A stretch of DNA of 64,000 nt from Io17-Chloro-G2 sp965226915 (GTDB lineage Bacteria > Chloroflexota > Dehalococcoidia > Lucifugimonadales > UBA3495), in the NCBI GenBank assembly GCA_965226915.1, contig CBDDEJ010000011.1, positions 744,001-808,000 on the forward strand, in the 5' to 3' direction. Within the stretch, counting starts at the first letter, position 1, and the number at the start of each line of letters is the position of its first letter. The notes below the pieces were generated by a model. The model worked only from the letters and a program-made list of their open reading frames with translations. It ran no database searches and was not told where the DNA came from. Of the stretch, positions 1 through 8,433 are shown in pieces. A program made the translations under genes and the position numbers.

Positions 1-189
1 GAATTCGGGTAGACGGGAGGTTGGCGGGCGGTCGCAGGCGCTTTTGGGGGCGCCGATGGCGGTCTGCAGTGGCTGTGCTGAGCGAGATGGCGGGATAGGA
101 CACGGGAAGAGGCGCTCGCGGACCGGGACTGGCGCGAGTTTGCCGGGACGTTCAGTTGGCCGGATGGCGGGTCAGTTGCAGACGGGTCG
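1..189. other. Window edge, no gene seen
   Basis: This stretch lies 3' of the IS1380-type transposase and is probably part of that element's non-coding tail. I could not find an inverted copy of the far end of the element here, so the element may extend left of the window. Confidence 0.3.
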
Positions 190-1515
190 TCAGGCTGGGA
201 GTGGCAGGGCGCGCAGCCGGGCCAGGGCGCGACTGAACTGGGTTTCCCAAGGCCAGCGCTGGGGCAGATGCAGGGTGAGGCGGCGCGCCGAGCGGGTGAG
301 CCGTCCGGCCAGGGAGAAGAACCGTCGCCTGAGGGTCTTGGTGGTCACGATCTGCTCGCCCAGGCCGATGCGCGCGGTCCAGCGGGCCAGGTTGTGGGCC
401 ATCACCTGGACGGCCAGCCAGGCGCCGTTGGCGGCGAAGCGGCCGGACGGCATGTGGTTCAACCCGACGCCGTACTTGAGGTTGCGTATCGCATTCTCGA
501 TCTCGGCGTGGCGGCGGTGGTCGGCCTCCAGTTCCAGGGTCTCTCCGTCCCGGTCGGTGATGAAGCCGTGATAACTGTAGGTGGCGAAGAGGGCCAGTTG
601 GGAACCGGGGGTCGGCTGCACCCGCCGGACGATGAGCCGCACCGGCGCGGCGTCCGGCTCACTCTGGAAGGGGGTATAAGTCGTCTCGGCCACAGCGGCC
701 GCGCCGTCCATCCAGTAGGGAATCGGCGTCCAGGCAGCTTCGGGTATGGCCTCGATGAGATTGCGCAGGCTTTTGTGCTGGCGGATGGTGATGGAGAAGC
801 GCACGTCCAGCTTGCGGCAGACGGCGACCACGGCGTGGGTATAGAAGCCGCTGTCGGCCCGCAGGGTGATCTGCCCGCTGGCGCCAGCGTAGCGCATCCG
901 CCCCACCGTCTCCCGCAGGAAGTGGGCGGCCCCGCGGGCGGTGTTGGCGCGGCCCTCGCGCAGCCGGGACATCAGCACGTCGCCGGCGCCGGCGGCGCCG
1001 GCCAACAGCGGGTGATAGCCCCGGGCGCCGGTGTAGCCGTGGTGGCGGGCGCCCTCCTTGGCCAGTCCGTAGGTCTCGCAGATCGTCGAATCAAGGTCGA
1101 TGGTAAATGGTGCGTCGCCGGGTCCGGCTCCGGCCTGCCAGGCCCGGGCCAGCAACTCGCGGCTCACCCGGTCCAGTTGGCGGACGTGGCCCCAGCGAAA
1201 GCTGCGCAGGAAGGCGCCCAGGGTGGAGGGCGCCTTGAGCACACTGCCCAGGGTGCAGGCTGTCCCGCCGGCGCGCAGCGCATCGGCGTCGTCGATGCAG
1301 TCGCCGCCCGCCAACGCAGATGCCACCAGCGTCATCATCTTGTCACCGGTGTTGGCTCGGCCTGGGGCCCGGCCCAGGTCCAGGCGCCGGTCAACCAGTT
1401 GGGAAAGGCCGAGGTGCAAGGCCAAGGTGGCGGGAAGGAGCAGGCCGGCATTGTTGACCAGGCGGTGGTCGTCGAAGGTGATGTGGATGCGGTCGAGGTG
1501 GTTGCGTGGTAGCAT
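190..1515 (-). CDS. IS1380-family transposase
   Basis: This is a 441-residue DDE transposase of the IS1380 type. Features seen: an acidic catalytic segment TIDLDSTICETYG near residue 140, a second acidic site LRADSGFY near residue 220, and a C-terminal region with a conserved glutamate in HAEIENAIRNLKYG near residue 345. Length is normal for the family, about 440 residues, and the frame is intact. The ATG at 1515 begins MLPRNHLDRIHITFDD, which is typical of these proteins. It sits at the window edge with no partner gene. GGGCTAAGG at 1633-1641 is also found upstream of the second IS1380 gene (45308-45316) and may mark the outer end, but no matching opposite end was found. The long open frame on the other strand is a high-GC shadow. 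Confidence 0.9.
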   Translation of the reverse strand: MLPRNHLDRIHITFDDHRLVNNAGLLLPATLALHLGLSQLVDRRLDLGRAPGRANTGDKMMTLVASALAGGDCIDDADALRAGGTACTLGSVLKAPSTLGAFLRSFRWGHVRQLDRVSRELLARAWQAGAGPGDAPFTIDLDSTICETYGLAKEGARHHGYTGARGYHPLLAGAAGAGDVLMSRLREGRANTARGAAHFLRETVGRMRYAGASGQITLRADSGFYTHAVVAVCRKLDVRFSITIRQHKSLRNLIEAIPEAAWTPIPYWMDGAAAVAETTYTPFQSEPDAAPVRLIVRRVQPTPGSQLALFATYSYHGFITDRDGETLELEADHRRHAEIENAIRNLKYGVGLNHMPSGRFAANGAWLAVQVMAHNLARWTARIGLGEQIVTTKTLRRRFFSLAGRLTRSARRLTLHLPQRWPWETQFSRALARLRALPLPA

Positions 1516-1642
1516 CTATTGGGTGCTCCTTGTTTCTGGTCGGTTTTCTGTTATAAAACCATTATCCCAGATTCAGAGGAGCACTTCCTTCCCTATCCGC
1601 CCTGTCGCGACACGCCCTCTATCGGTGGATTCGGGCTAAGGG

Positions 1643-3037
1643 TTAAACCTTAACTGCCCGGTAGCTTATCCCCATCAACCCAAAGTCCGAGACCGCGGTT
1701 TGCAGCGGGGCATCACGGAATATCTCGCCCCGCCAAACAATTTCGAAGCCCTCGAAACCTGCCTGTGAAAGCTTATCGGCCAGCTCTGCCTCCAGCAGAG
1801 CGCCGGCTATTCAACCAGTCCACAGGTCGATATTCCTTTTGGCGGCTTCCGGTATGGGTTTATCCACCAGGATATCGGCGATTTGAAGCCGGCCGCCCGG
1901 TTTCAAAACCCGGTTCATTTCCCTAAAGACTTCATCTTTGTCCGGCGCCAGATTGATGGCGCCGTTGGATATGACCACGTCGGCCCACCCGTCAGCCACG
2001 GGAAGCGCCTCGAAAATCCCCTCTTGTACGGAAATGTTCTTGAACCCCGAGGCCTTTACGTTTTCCCTGGCTTTGCCGACCATCTCCTGGGTCATGTCAA
2101 TGCCAATGACCTCGCCATCCGCCCCGGCCATCTTGGCGGCGATAAGGCAATCCAGACCAACGCCGCATCCCGCATCCACAACTTTTTCGGCCGCGCAGAT
2201 ATCTCCCAACTTGAACGGGTTACCGGTTCCCGCGAATGACTCAATAGCCCGTTCCGATAATCCCTCCAGCCAATGGTCCCGGTACTCCAAGAGGGTCGCA
2301 AGGCGCCGGCCGGTATGGAAATGCAAATCAGCCTCCGGATTTTGCGGCACCTGACAATACTCCTTGGATACCTCGCTGCGCAAGGAATCAATGAATACGG
2401 CCGGTGGTTTGGAATCGGGCGAATGGACGTATGGATCCGGTTCCGGCGGTAGGTAAACATAGGTCTTGATAGAGCCGATGTCATCGTACTGTTCTTCGCC
2501 TTCCTCCACGTCCCATTCAGGCGGAGCCAAGTCCTGGTACGCCGGCTCAGTGAACATCATGTATTCTGTCGCCTGAATCGAATTTTTCATCAGCCGGTGA
2601 ATCACTATTGGGCTGGTTCCTGTGAGTTCCTGATGATCTCCCAGCCGGTAGAAAGCCGCCGTGCCGCTGTGAGCCCCCACCTTGAGCTCCAATTGCTCAA
2701 TGTTGACGCACGCGGTGCAGTTGCAGAATTTGTGGATCATCAGCTCAGCGAGTTTCTCGGAGAAAACCTGGAAGAAAATCAAAACATCGCTCGCCAGGGT
2801 TTTTGACACCTTCACCCAAGGATGTTCGGGTTCGTCTTTCAGGGCGTAAAGGAATATGGCGTCCCCTTCTATCCTCACCAGCCTCAAAGGAAGGTTGACC
2901 CGCTCCATGAGCGACGTGATGAGTTCGCGGATGACCATCTGGCTATGGGAAATCTCTTTCTCGTTGGAGAAGATGAATTTTGTATAGCCGGAAATGTCGG
3001 CGATAAAAAAGACTGCTTCTCTTTTGGCGTCATCCAT
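1643..3037 (-). CDS. Predicted selenoprotein: DUF2652/cyclase-like domain fused to ArsM-like SAM methyltransferase
   Basis: The frame reads 464 residues if the UGA at 1813-1811 is decoded as selenocysteine (residue 409). Residues about 6-190 form a DUF2652, class III cyclase-like domain with FFIADISGYTKFI, a RIEGDAIF motif and VGAHSGTA. Residues about 270-464 form a class I methyltransferase with the SAM loop VVDAGCGVG (286-294), an acidic GID after strand 2, and VLKPGGRLQIAD. The UGA falls in DLWTG-U-IAGAL, where ArsM-like arsenite methyltransferases are expected to carry a catalytic Cys. After the UGA the frame stays open for 55 codons with family-like sequence (ADKLSQAGF) and ends in TAA at 1645-1643. 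I chose the ATG at 3037, ten bases after GGAGG, over an upstream start that adds 24 unrelated residues. The substrate is unknown; arsenic or another soft nucleophile acceptor is inference. Conventional annotation would truncate the protein at residue 408. Confidence 0.8.
1783..1801 (-). promoter_or_regulatory. Candidate bacterial SECIS hairpin (methyltransferase gene)
   Basis: Nine bases after the in-frame UGA begins a perfect 7-bp stem with a 5-base loop, GCTCTGC-TGGAG-GCAGAGC. The loop starts 16 bases past the UGA and has a G at its second position. Both features match the known rules for bacterial SECIS elements read by SelB (loop roughly 16-37 bases downstream, G in the first two loop bases). 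The hairpin is inside the coding sequence, as expected in bacteria. Confidence 0.7.
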
Positions 3038-3121
3038 GCCGAGGAAACCTCCACATGTAATGGTAATGGAATATACAGAACCCTGGCGGGCTACCCCAGG
3101 CCCCCGCAAGTAAAAAGCTGT

Positions 3122-4039
3122 TTAATAGACCGTCTCGTGCGCCAGGTCCACGACCTTTTCCGCCATCGACGCCAGCATGCTCCACGACGTCTCGTTGTTT
3201 TTGATCGCTTCCAGGTCGTCATGGTAGTTGTCCAGAAGCACGTACTGGCAACCAAGCTCCTCTAGGCCCGCCATGTCCCGGCGCACCTGGTCCAGGGTCC
3301 CATGTCCGGCGACGCGTTCGTCTTCCGGAGCGGGGGAATCCACGATTTGAAGCCTGATCCTGGGGCATATTGCCGGGACGGGCCGGCCTTCCTTGCCGGC
3401 AATTTCAGTAAGTCGAGGAATCCCGGTCTCTTTCAGCCAATCAACACGAATGCGGATGGGGTGCCAGGCATCGGCGTAGCGGACCGTGCGCCGCAGAGCC
3501 GCATCGCTGGCGCCGCCTACCCAGATGGGCGGCTTCGGATGCCGCGCCGGCCGGGGCCCGGTGTTAACGTCCTGGAATGATACAAATTTACCTTCATAAG
3601 ACGCCACGTCCTGCGTCCATAGCAGGGTTAGGGCCTCAAGCACCTCATTCGTGATGGCGCCCCGGTTCTTGAACGGCGTTCCGAGCGCTTGGAATTCCTG
3701 TTGCGCCCAACCGATTCCCACTCCCAGGATGAGCCGCCCGCCGCTAAGCTGGTCCACATTGGCGCAGGCCCTGGCCAGCTCCAACACGTTCCGGTAAGGG
3801 GCTATGATCACCGTGGTGCCGATCTCCATTTTTTCGGTGATGCCCGCCATCCAACCCAAGGTGGACAACGGCTCGTAGAACGGCGCCGGATAACGCTGCT
3901 GCACGTCGGGGGTGATGCCGATGTGATCGGACGTCATCATCAAATGGTAGCCCAGCGATTCCGAAAGCTGGACCCAGCGCTTTAAGGATTGCGGGGTTGC
4001 GCCGGGGCCAAAATTGATCAGATTTACGCCTACTTTCAA
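3122..4039 (-). CDS. LLM-class flavin-dependent oxidoreductase (F420-type)
   Basis: This 305-residue protein has the bacterial-luciferase TIM-barrel fold of F420- or FMN-dependent oxidoreductases. Diagnostic stretches are GVNLINFGPGATP at the N-terminus, SLGYHLMMTSDHIG, the segment GGRLILGVGIGWAQQEF near residue 100, and PPIWVGGASDAALRR near residue 170. The start is a TTG at 4039 preceded by GAGGAG. It lies 84 bp downstream of the predicted selenoprotein start and 24 bp from the MFS gene, all on the minus strand, so co-transcription with the transporter is plausible. The substrate cannot be read from sequence. It is one of four paralogous family members in this window. Confidence 0.88.
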   Translation of the reverse strand: MKVGVNLINFGPGATPQSLKRWVQLSESLGYHLMMTSDHIGITPDVQQRYPAPFYEPLSTLGWMAGITEKMEIGTTVIIAPYRNVLELARACANVDQLSGGRLILGVGIGWAQQEFQALGTPFKNRGAITNEVLEALTLLWTQDVASYEGKFVSFQDVNTGPRPARHPKPPIWVGGASDAALRRTVRYADAWHPIRIRVDWLKETGIPRLTEIAGKEGRPVPAICPRIRLQIVDSPAPEDERVAGHGTLDQVRRDMAGLEELGCQYVLLDNYHDDLEAIKNNETSWSMLASMAEKVVDLAHETVY

Positions 4040-4063
4040 GGTAATCTCCTCACGAACTTTCCG

Positions 4064-5326
4064 CTAATCTCCCAGGGCCATACTCTCGACAAGCTTCCGG
4101 GCCGGCGGCTTGGCCATGACAGCCGCTAGGCTCCCAAGGGCAAACACCGCGACGAATGCCGCGAACGCCATTGTATAGTCTCCCCGCAAGTCGAACATCA
4201 GTCCCGCCGCAACCGGGCCGATGGACCCGGAAACAAACCTGATTGGGAACAAGGCCCCGCGTATCGCCCCCTGGGCGTCTCTGCCAAAATAGTTGGACCA
4301 GGCTAGGCTGCTAATAAACGATTGGGCCCCCCTGGTCAAACCGTAAACGGTGGCGAAAGCGATAAAGCCCGGCAAAGTGGACGCGCCTATCAGGATAACG
4401 ATTCCCAACGCCCCGCCGGCATAGCAGGCCGCCAGACAGTATCGCACGTGCAGCCGCTCTCCGATGAATCCCCAAATCGGCTTGGCGGCCGTTTGTAAAA
4501 AATAAAGGTAGGTAATCGTGCCCGCCGCCAGCCCCACGGAAAGGCCCGAGTCCCTGAGGTAAGAAAACACGTGGAGGTTCACGCCAAAGATAGCGATGGC
4601 CGCCAGGTTGGTGCTCGCCGCCAAAAGCCAGAATGCCGGAGTTCGGATCGCTTCCTTGGCGGTCAAAGATACCTCGTCGATAATGGGGCCACCGCTTTCC
4701 TCCGCGGGTTGGAACGCCTCGCCATCGGGAACCATCCCGTGGTCTTCGGGCCTCCGGCGCATGACCGGTGCGATCAGAAGGGCAAGAATCAGGATGGCCG
4801 CCGCCAGGGCCGCCCACGCGACCCTCCATCCCATCTGGGTGATCAGGAACGCCAACGCTCCCGGCAAGACTATTCCCGCGGAAGACATGCCCATGGTGGA
4901 AAATGCCAAGGCCCTGCCCCGCCGGCGCACGAACCATTTGGAGACGGTTGAATCGGCCGTAAGGTCGGTCAAAGCCACGGAACCTATGGAAAGGAGCAAG
5001 CCGTACCCCACAAACAATTGCCATGGACTGTGCACCATAGCCAGGATTGCCGCCCCAACGGCCATGGTCATACCGCCAAAAACGACGAAGGGCCTGGGAC
5101 CGTGGCGGTCTACAAGATGACCCAACATCGGGCCGGTCACACCCGAGGCGCCTCTGGCCAAGATGGTGGCGCTGGCGAGTAGGCCCCGGCTCCAGGAGAG
5201 AGACTCCGCCATGAAGGGGAAGAAAATGCCAAAGGCGACAACCAGGGTTCCATAACCCAGAAAATGGGATACGAACGCCCCAGCCACCACGGCCCACCCA
5301 TAGAACAATTTACGGTTGGTCAGCAA
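4064..5326 (-). CDS. MFS transporter
   Basis: This 420-residue integral membrane protein has about 12 predicted helices. The MFS motif A-like loop GHLVDRHGPRPFV follows helix 2, and a charged central loop (RRRPEDHGMVPDG) separates the two six-helix halves. It resembles the oxalate/formate-antiporter and monocarboxylate-type branch, in which an opening such as FYGWAVVAGAF is common. The start is a TTG at 5326. It is transcribed away from a second MFS gene at 5602, across a 275-bp intergenic space, and lies just upstream of a luciferase-like oxidoreductase, which suggests uptake of a substrate for that enzyme. Substrate unknown. Confidence 0.88.
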   Translation of the reverse strand: MLTNRKLFYGWAVVAGAFVSHFLGYGTLVVAFGIFFPFMAESLSWSRGLLASATILARGASGVTGPMLGHLVDRHGPRPFVVFGGMTMAVGAAILAMVHSPWQLFVGYGLLLSIGSVALTDLTADSTVSKWFVRRRGRALAFSTMGMSSAGIVLPGALAFLITQMGWRVAWAALAAAILILALLIAPVMRRRPEDHGMVPDGEAFQPAEESGGPIIDEVSLTAKEAIRTPAFWLLAASTNLAAIAIFGVNLHVFSYLRDSGLSVGLAAGTITYLYFLQTAAKPIWGFIGERLHVRYCLAACYAGGALGIVILIGASTLPGFIAFATVYGLTRGAQSFISSLAWSNYFGRDAQGAIRGALFPIRFVSGSIGPVAAGLMFDLRGDYTMAFAAFVAVFALGSLAAVMAKPPARKLVESMALGD

Positions 5327-5495
5327 CGTTGTTCTGAATCCTTAAGCAAATGTTCCTCCGAGCTTATTGAGGCGGTTCCGGTCCCCGATCACGTAGACGC
5401 CCATGAACTTTGACACCATAGCAGCACTGGCGCAGAATCAGCCAGTTTATCAACTGTTATTATATTTAAGAATAGTGAGCTGCTGTTCATCAACC

Positions 5496-5524
5496 TTGAC
5501 AATAATGAGGCCCACAATTAGACT
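5496..5524 (+). promoter_or_regulatory. Candidate sigma-70 promoter for the MFS gene at 5602
   Basis: TTGACA at 5496-5501 is followed after 17 bases by TAGACT at 5519-5524, a perfect -35 with a four-of-six -10. It lies in the AT-rich gap between the two divergent MFS genes. Confidence 0.45.
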
Positions 5525-5601
5525 CCACGAGTTATGTTCGGGCGCGGATTTTCGCTTGCTCGGCCGGCAATTATCCTAGTCCATACCCATAAGGTTGTTA
5601 C

Positions 5602-6954
5602 TTGGTTGAATCGCCGCTCAACCGTCAGGTCAGCCGCCTGCCCGGGTTATTTCCCGGAATCCATTATGCTTGGATAATCATTGCCATAGCGGCGGTCTTG
5701 CATATGGCCGGCGGCTCGGTCCGCCAGGCCTTCGGCGTGTTGGTGGTGCCTCTTCAGCAAGACATGGGTTGGAGCCCGGCGTCCATTACTCTCGCTTATG
5801 CCCTGGGAGCCATCATCGGCGCGGCGATGGCTCCTCTAAGCGGGATTGCCACGGACCGCTTCGGCGCCCGCAAAGTGATATTTGCCGGGATCCTGTTCTT
5901 CTTTTTGGGCGCGATCATCACCGGTGCGACCAGCCAGGTCTGGCACCTTTGGGTATCCTACGGGATCTTCCTTGGCGTGGCCCAAGCGTGCTTCAGCGTA
6001 CCCATCCTCACCACAGCAAATGTCTGGTTCCGCAACCGCCTGGGATTTGGCATCGGATTGCTGCAGGCGGCCCACGGATTAGGCCCCGCAATAATGGCAG
6101 TGTTCCTTAGCGCCCTGATTGCGGCTTTGACCTGGCAGACGGCGTTCTGGCTTATCGGTTTATCCTCCAGCGTCGTTATGATCGGTCTGATGCTGCTGTT
6201 TCGAAATGAGCCGCATCATTTGGGCCTGCGGCCGTATGGCGCTTCAGCCAGACCGCCTTCGCGAGAAAGAGCAGACCCCGCCGAAGAAAAGTTGCGGCTC
6301 AAAACGTTCCTGGCCAGCATGCAAGGCACCAACGCCTTTCGGCAATTGGTGGCGGTCCACTTCTTTGGCTGCACGGGTCACGCCATCGTCATCATATACA
6401 TCATTCCAATCGCCGTTGAGGCAGGCGTCAACGTGGTCTCAGCCGCCGGAGTCTTGAGCACGCTTATGGCGGTCAGCGTGCTAACCCGCTTCCTAACGCC
6501 GGTGGTGGCGGACCATCTGGGAGCGAAACGGGCAATGGCAACCATGTTCGTCCTCCAAGGGCTGCCGGTGCTGATGTTATTTTGGACTCAAGAACTGTGG
6601 CAGTTCTACCTGTTTGCGGTGATATTCGGCATTGGCTATGGAGGCGAAGGTTCAGCCTTCCCAATCATCAACAGGCAGTACTTCGGCCGGGGGCCCATGG
6701 GCCGTTCCTTCGGGTGGCAGCAGTTTGGCGCTGGGACCGGGATGGCCGTGGGCGGTTGGATCGGCGGGGTCCTTTATTTCATGTTCGGGTCCTACGACAT
6801 CACAGTGATCCTATCAGTGTTGGCCAGCCTGGCCGGGGCTGCTTTGATTCTGTCTATGCCGCCAACCTCCAGCCTGTTGATCCCCGATTGGGAAGCGGCA
6901 ATCACGCAAGACGGGCCGTCAAATATTTCCCACCCAACTACAGCCGGCACCTAA
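5602..6954 (+). CDS. MFS transporter
   Basis: This 450-residue MFS carrier is the second of a divergent pair. The N-terminal segment FPGIHYAWIIIAIAAVLHMAGG is helix 1, and motif A appears as SGIATDRFGARKVI between helices 2 and 3. A hydrophilic loop at about residues 205-240 (ARPPSRERADPAEEKLRLK) divides the halves. The start is a TTG at 5602 after a weak AAGG. The first ATG, 35 codons in, would remove most of helix 1, so I kept TTG. The protein belongs to the same broad family as the 4064-5326 transporter but is clearly diverged. A deazaflavin-dependent reductase follows 42 bp downstream and may be in the same transcript. Substrate unknown. Confidence 0.87.
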   Translation: MVESPLNRQVSRLPGLFPGIHYAWIIIAIAAVLHMAGGSVRQAFGVLVVPLQQDMGWSPASITLAYALGAIIGAAMAPLSGIATDRFGARKVIFAGILFFFLGAIITGATSQVWHLWVSYGIFLGVAQACFSVPILTTANVWFRNRLGFGIGLLQAAHGLGPAIMAVFLSALIAALTWQTAFWLIGLSSSVVMIGLMLLFRNEPHHLGLRPYGASARPPSRERADPAEEKLRLKTFLASMQGTNAFRQLVAVHFFGCTGHAIVIIYIIPIAVEAGVNVVSAAGVLSTLMAVSVLTRFLTPVVADHLGAKRAMATMFVLQGLPVLMLFWTQELWQFYLFAVIFGIGYGGEGSAFPIINRQYFGRGPMGRSFGWQQFGAGTGMAVGGWIGGVLYFMFGSYDITVILSVLASLAGAALILSMPPTSSLLIPDWEAAITQDGPSNISHPTTAGT

Positions 6955-6996
6955 CACAAACTCTACTTAGCCGTCCCTCCGAATCGTTTCGACTCT

Positions 6997-7431
6997 ATGA
7001 ATAGTCTCAAAGCCCGCAGGCTCTTGGTTTGGGTACTGTCCCGGATCCATAAGTTGTTGTACCGGGCGTCGGATGGTCGCGCCGGCAATCGGATTCAGGG
7101 ACCGGTGCTCCTGTTGAACACCGTGGGCCGGAAAACCGGACGGGTCCGAACCACTCCCCTTTTGTACCTCAACGAAGGCACCGGGTGGGCCGTCATCGGC
7201 TCGTACGGCGGCGACCCGAAGCACCCCCAATGGTGGCTTAATCTCAAGGCAAATCCCAAGGCGGACGTTCAAATCAGATCGGCGAAGATTCCAGTCCGGG
7301 CCAGGGAGGCTTCTGGAGAAGAGCGCGACCGGTTGTGGCTGGGCTTCGTAGCCATGTATGCCGGCTACCTGCAATACGAGCGGCGGACCAGCCGGCGCTT
7401 TCCCATAGCCGTGTTGAAGCCGGTCGAATAA
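6997..7431 (+). CDS. Ddn-like nitroreductase, deazaflavin (F420H2)-dependent
   Basis: This 144-residue split-barrel protein is of the Ddn/DUF385 family. Seen: NTVGRKTGRVRTTPLLYL near residue 40, the cofactor-contacting pattern, followed by VIGSYGGDPKHPQWWLNLKANP, which is the family signature. Length fits the family, about 140 residues. Members use F420H2 to reduce quinones, nitro groups or enoates. Its presence, together with several luciferase-like proteins, implies that the organism makes F420. It ends on a strong hairpin shared with the convergent crotonase gene. Confidence 0.9.
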   Translation: MNSLKARRLLVWVLSRIHKLLYRASDGRAGNRIQGPVLLLNTVGRKTGRVRTTPLLYLNEGTGWAVIGSYGGDPKHPQWWLNLKANPKADVQIRSAKIPVRAREASGEERDRLWLGFVAMYAGYLQYERRTSRRFPIAVLKPVE

Positions 7432-7460
7432 ATGGGACGGCTGAAGCCGTCCCATTTATT
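7427..7460. terminator. Bidirectional hairpin terminator
   Basis: A perfect 15-bp stem (7427-7441 with 7446-7460) has a TGAA loop. Its AT-rich outer arms (AATAAAT / ATTTATT) give a short T-rich tail in each direction. It sits between the convergent Ddn-like and crotonase genes and overlaps the end of the former. Confidence 0.7.
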
Positions 7461-7488
7461 CGCAGGTTTTTTACGGTGAGCGGAGGGT

Positions 7489-8337
7489 TTATCGGCCCTT
7501 GAACACCGGCGCCCGCTTTTCCAGAAACGCCCGCCGCGCCTCCCCGGCGTCTTCCGAGCCGTTGAGGATCCCGCCCGCATTAGACGTCAGCACCATCGTA
7601 TTTTCTAAGCTGCTGTCCAGCGAAGCGCGCATGATGCGTTTGCTTACCCACTGGACCATCGGCGGCGTGCGCATGATACGGCCGCACAACTCCCTAGTGG
7701 TCTCTTCCAGTTTATCCGAATCCACCAGGTAGTTCAGCAATCCCCAATCGTAGGCCCTTTGGGCATCCAGGTGCCCGGTATAGGCAAATTCCAAGGCCCG
7801 GCCCAAACCGGCCATCTTGGGCAGGTAATAGCTTCCGCCATTCTCTACGATCTGCCCCAATTGCTGATACCCGATGAACCGGGTATTTTCGCATCCCATC
7901 CGAATGTCACAGTGCAGGGCCATATCCATTCCCGAACCCACCGCCGGGCCGTTGATCATAGCTATGGTGGGCTTTCTAACTTGGGAAATATCCCGATGCA
8001 ACTTGGTGAAGCCATGAAAGAAATGTTCCCGGCTGGCATCGGGACCCTCCCTTTCGCTGCGGTTGCCAATGAAATTCTCGCCCTTCAAGTCGTCGGGCGT
8101 GTCTCGCCTCATATCCGCGCCGGAGCAAAACCCCCGGCCTACGCCGGTAAGCACAATCACCCGGATATTTGGATCATCATCCCCGGCTCGCATGTATTCG
8201 CCCACTTTGGCAACCGTGCCGTTCTCTTCCGAAGAACCAATGAGGGCGTTCATGCGTTCAGGGCGATTAAATTTGATCCACAGTATCCCGGAGTCTTCCG
8301 GTTCGTATAGAAGATGTTCGATCAGATCGGGTCCCAT
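7489..8337 (-). CDS. Enoyl-CoA hydratase/isomerase family protein
   Basis: This 282-residue crotonase-fold protein carries the oxyanion-hole segments IVLTGVGRGFCSGADM (near residue 62) and NGPAVGSGMDMALHCDIRM (near residue 128). It has an insertion after the first one (residues about 75-105) that is charged and poorly conserved. A conserved Glu appears in QIVENGGSYYLP rather than in the standard hydratase spacing, so the reaction (hydration, isomerisation or hydrolysis) is uncertain. The start ATG at 8337 follows GGAGG. It lies just downstream of two CaiB/BaiF CoA-transferases on the same strand, consistent with acyl-CoA catabolism. Confidence 0.87.
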   Translation of the reverse strand: MGPDLIEHLLYEPEDSGILWIKFNRPERMNALIGSSEENGTVAKVGEYMRAGDDDPNIRVIVLTGVGRGFCSGADMRRDTPDDLKGENFIGNRSEREGPDASREHFFHGFTKLHRDISQVRKPTIAMINGPAVGSGMDMALHCDIRMGCENTRFIGYQQLGQIVENGGSYYLPKMAGLGRALEFAYTGHLDAQRAYDWGLLNYLVDSDKLEETTRELCGRIMRTPPMVQWVSKRIMRASLDSSLENTMVLTSNAGGILNGSEDAGEARRAFLEKRAPVFKGR

Positions 8338-8433
8338 AAGTAATCCTCCCTTGATTTTTCAGCTTTTTGGTTGTGTGGGCCGGTAGCGCGGGGTTCGCCC
8401 AGTCCTCTGTTTGGAGAAGAAGCGGCGGGGGCG

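Noticed and set aside
268..1512. 414-codon open frame on the plus strand
   Set aside because: It is antisense to a complete IS1380 transposase and has no family-like sequence; a high-GC shadow.
4311..5297. Long alternative frame inside the MFS gene
   Set aside because: Same-strand shadow rich in Arg/Gly with no domain pattern.
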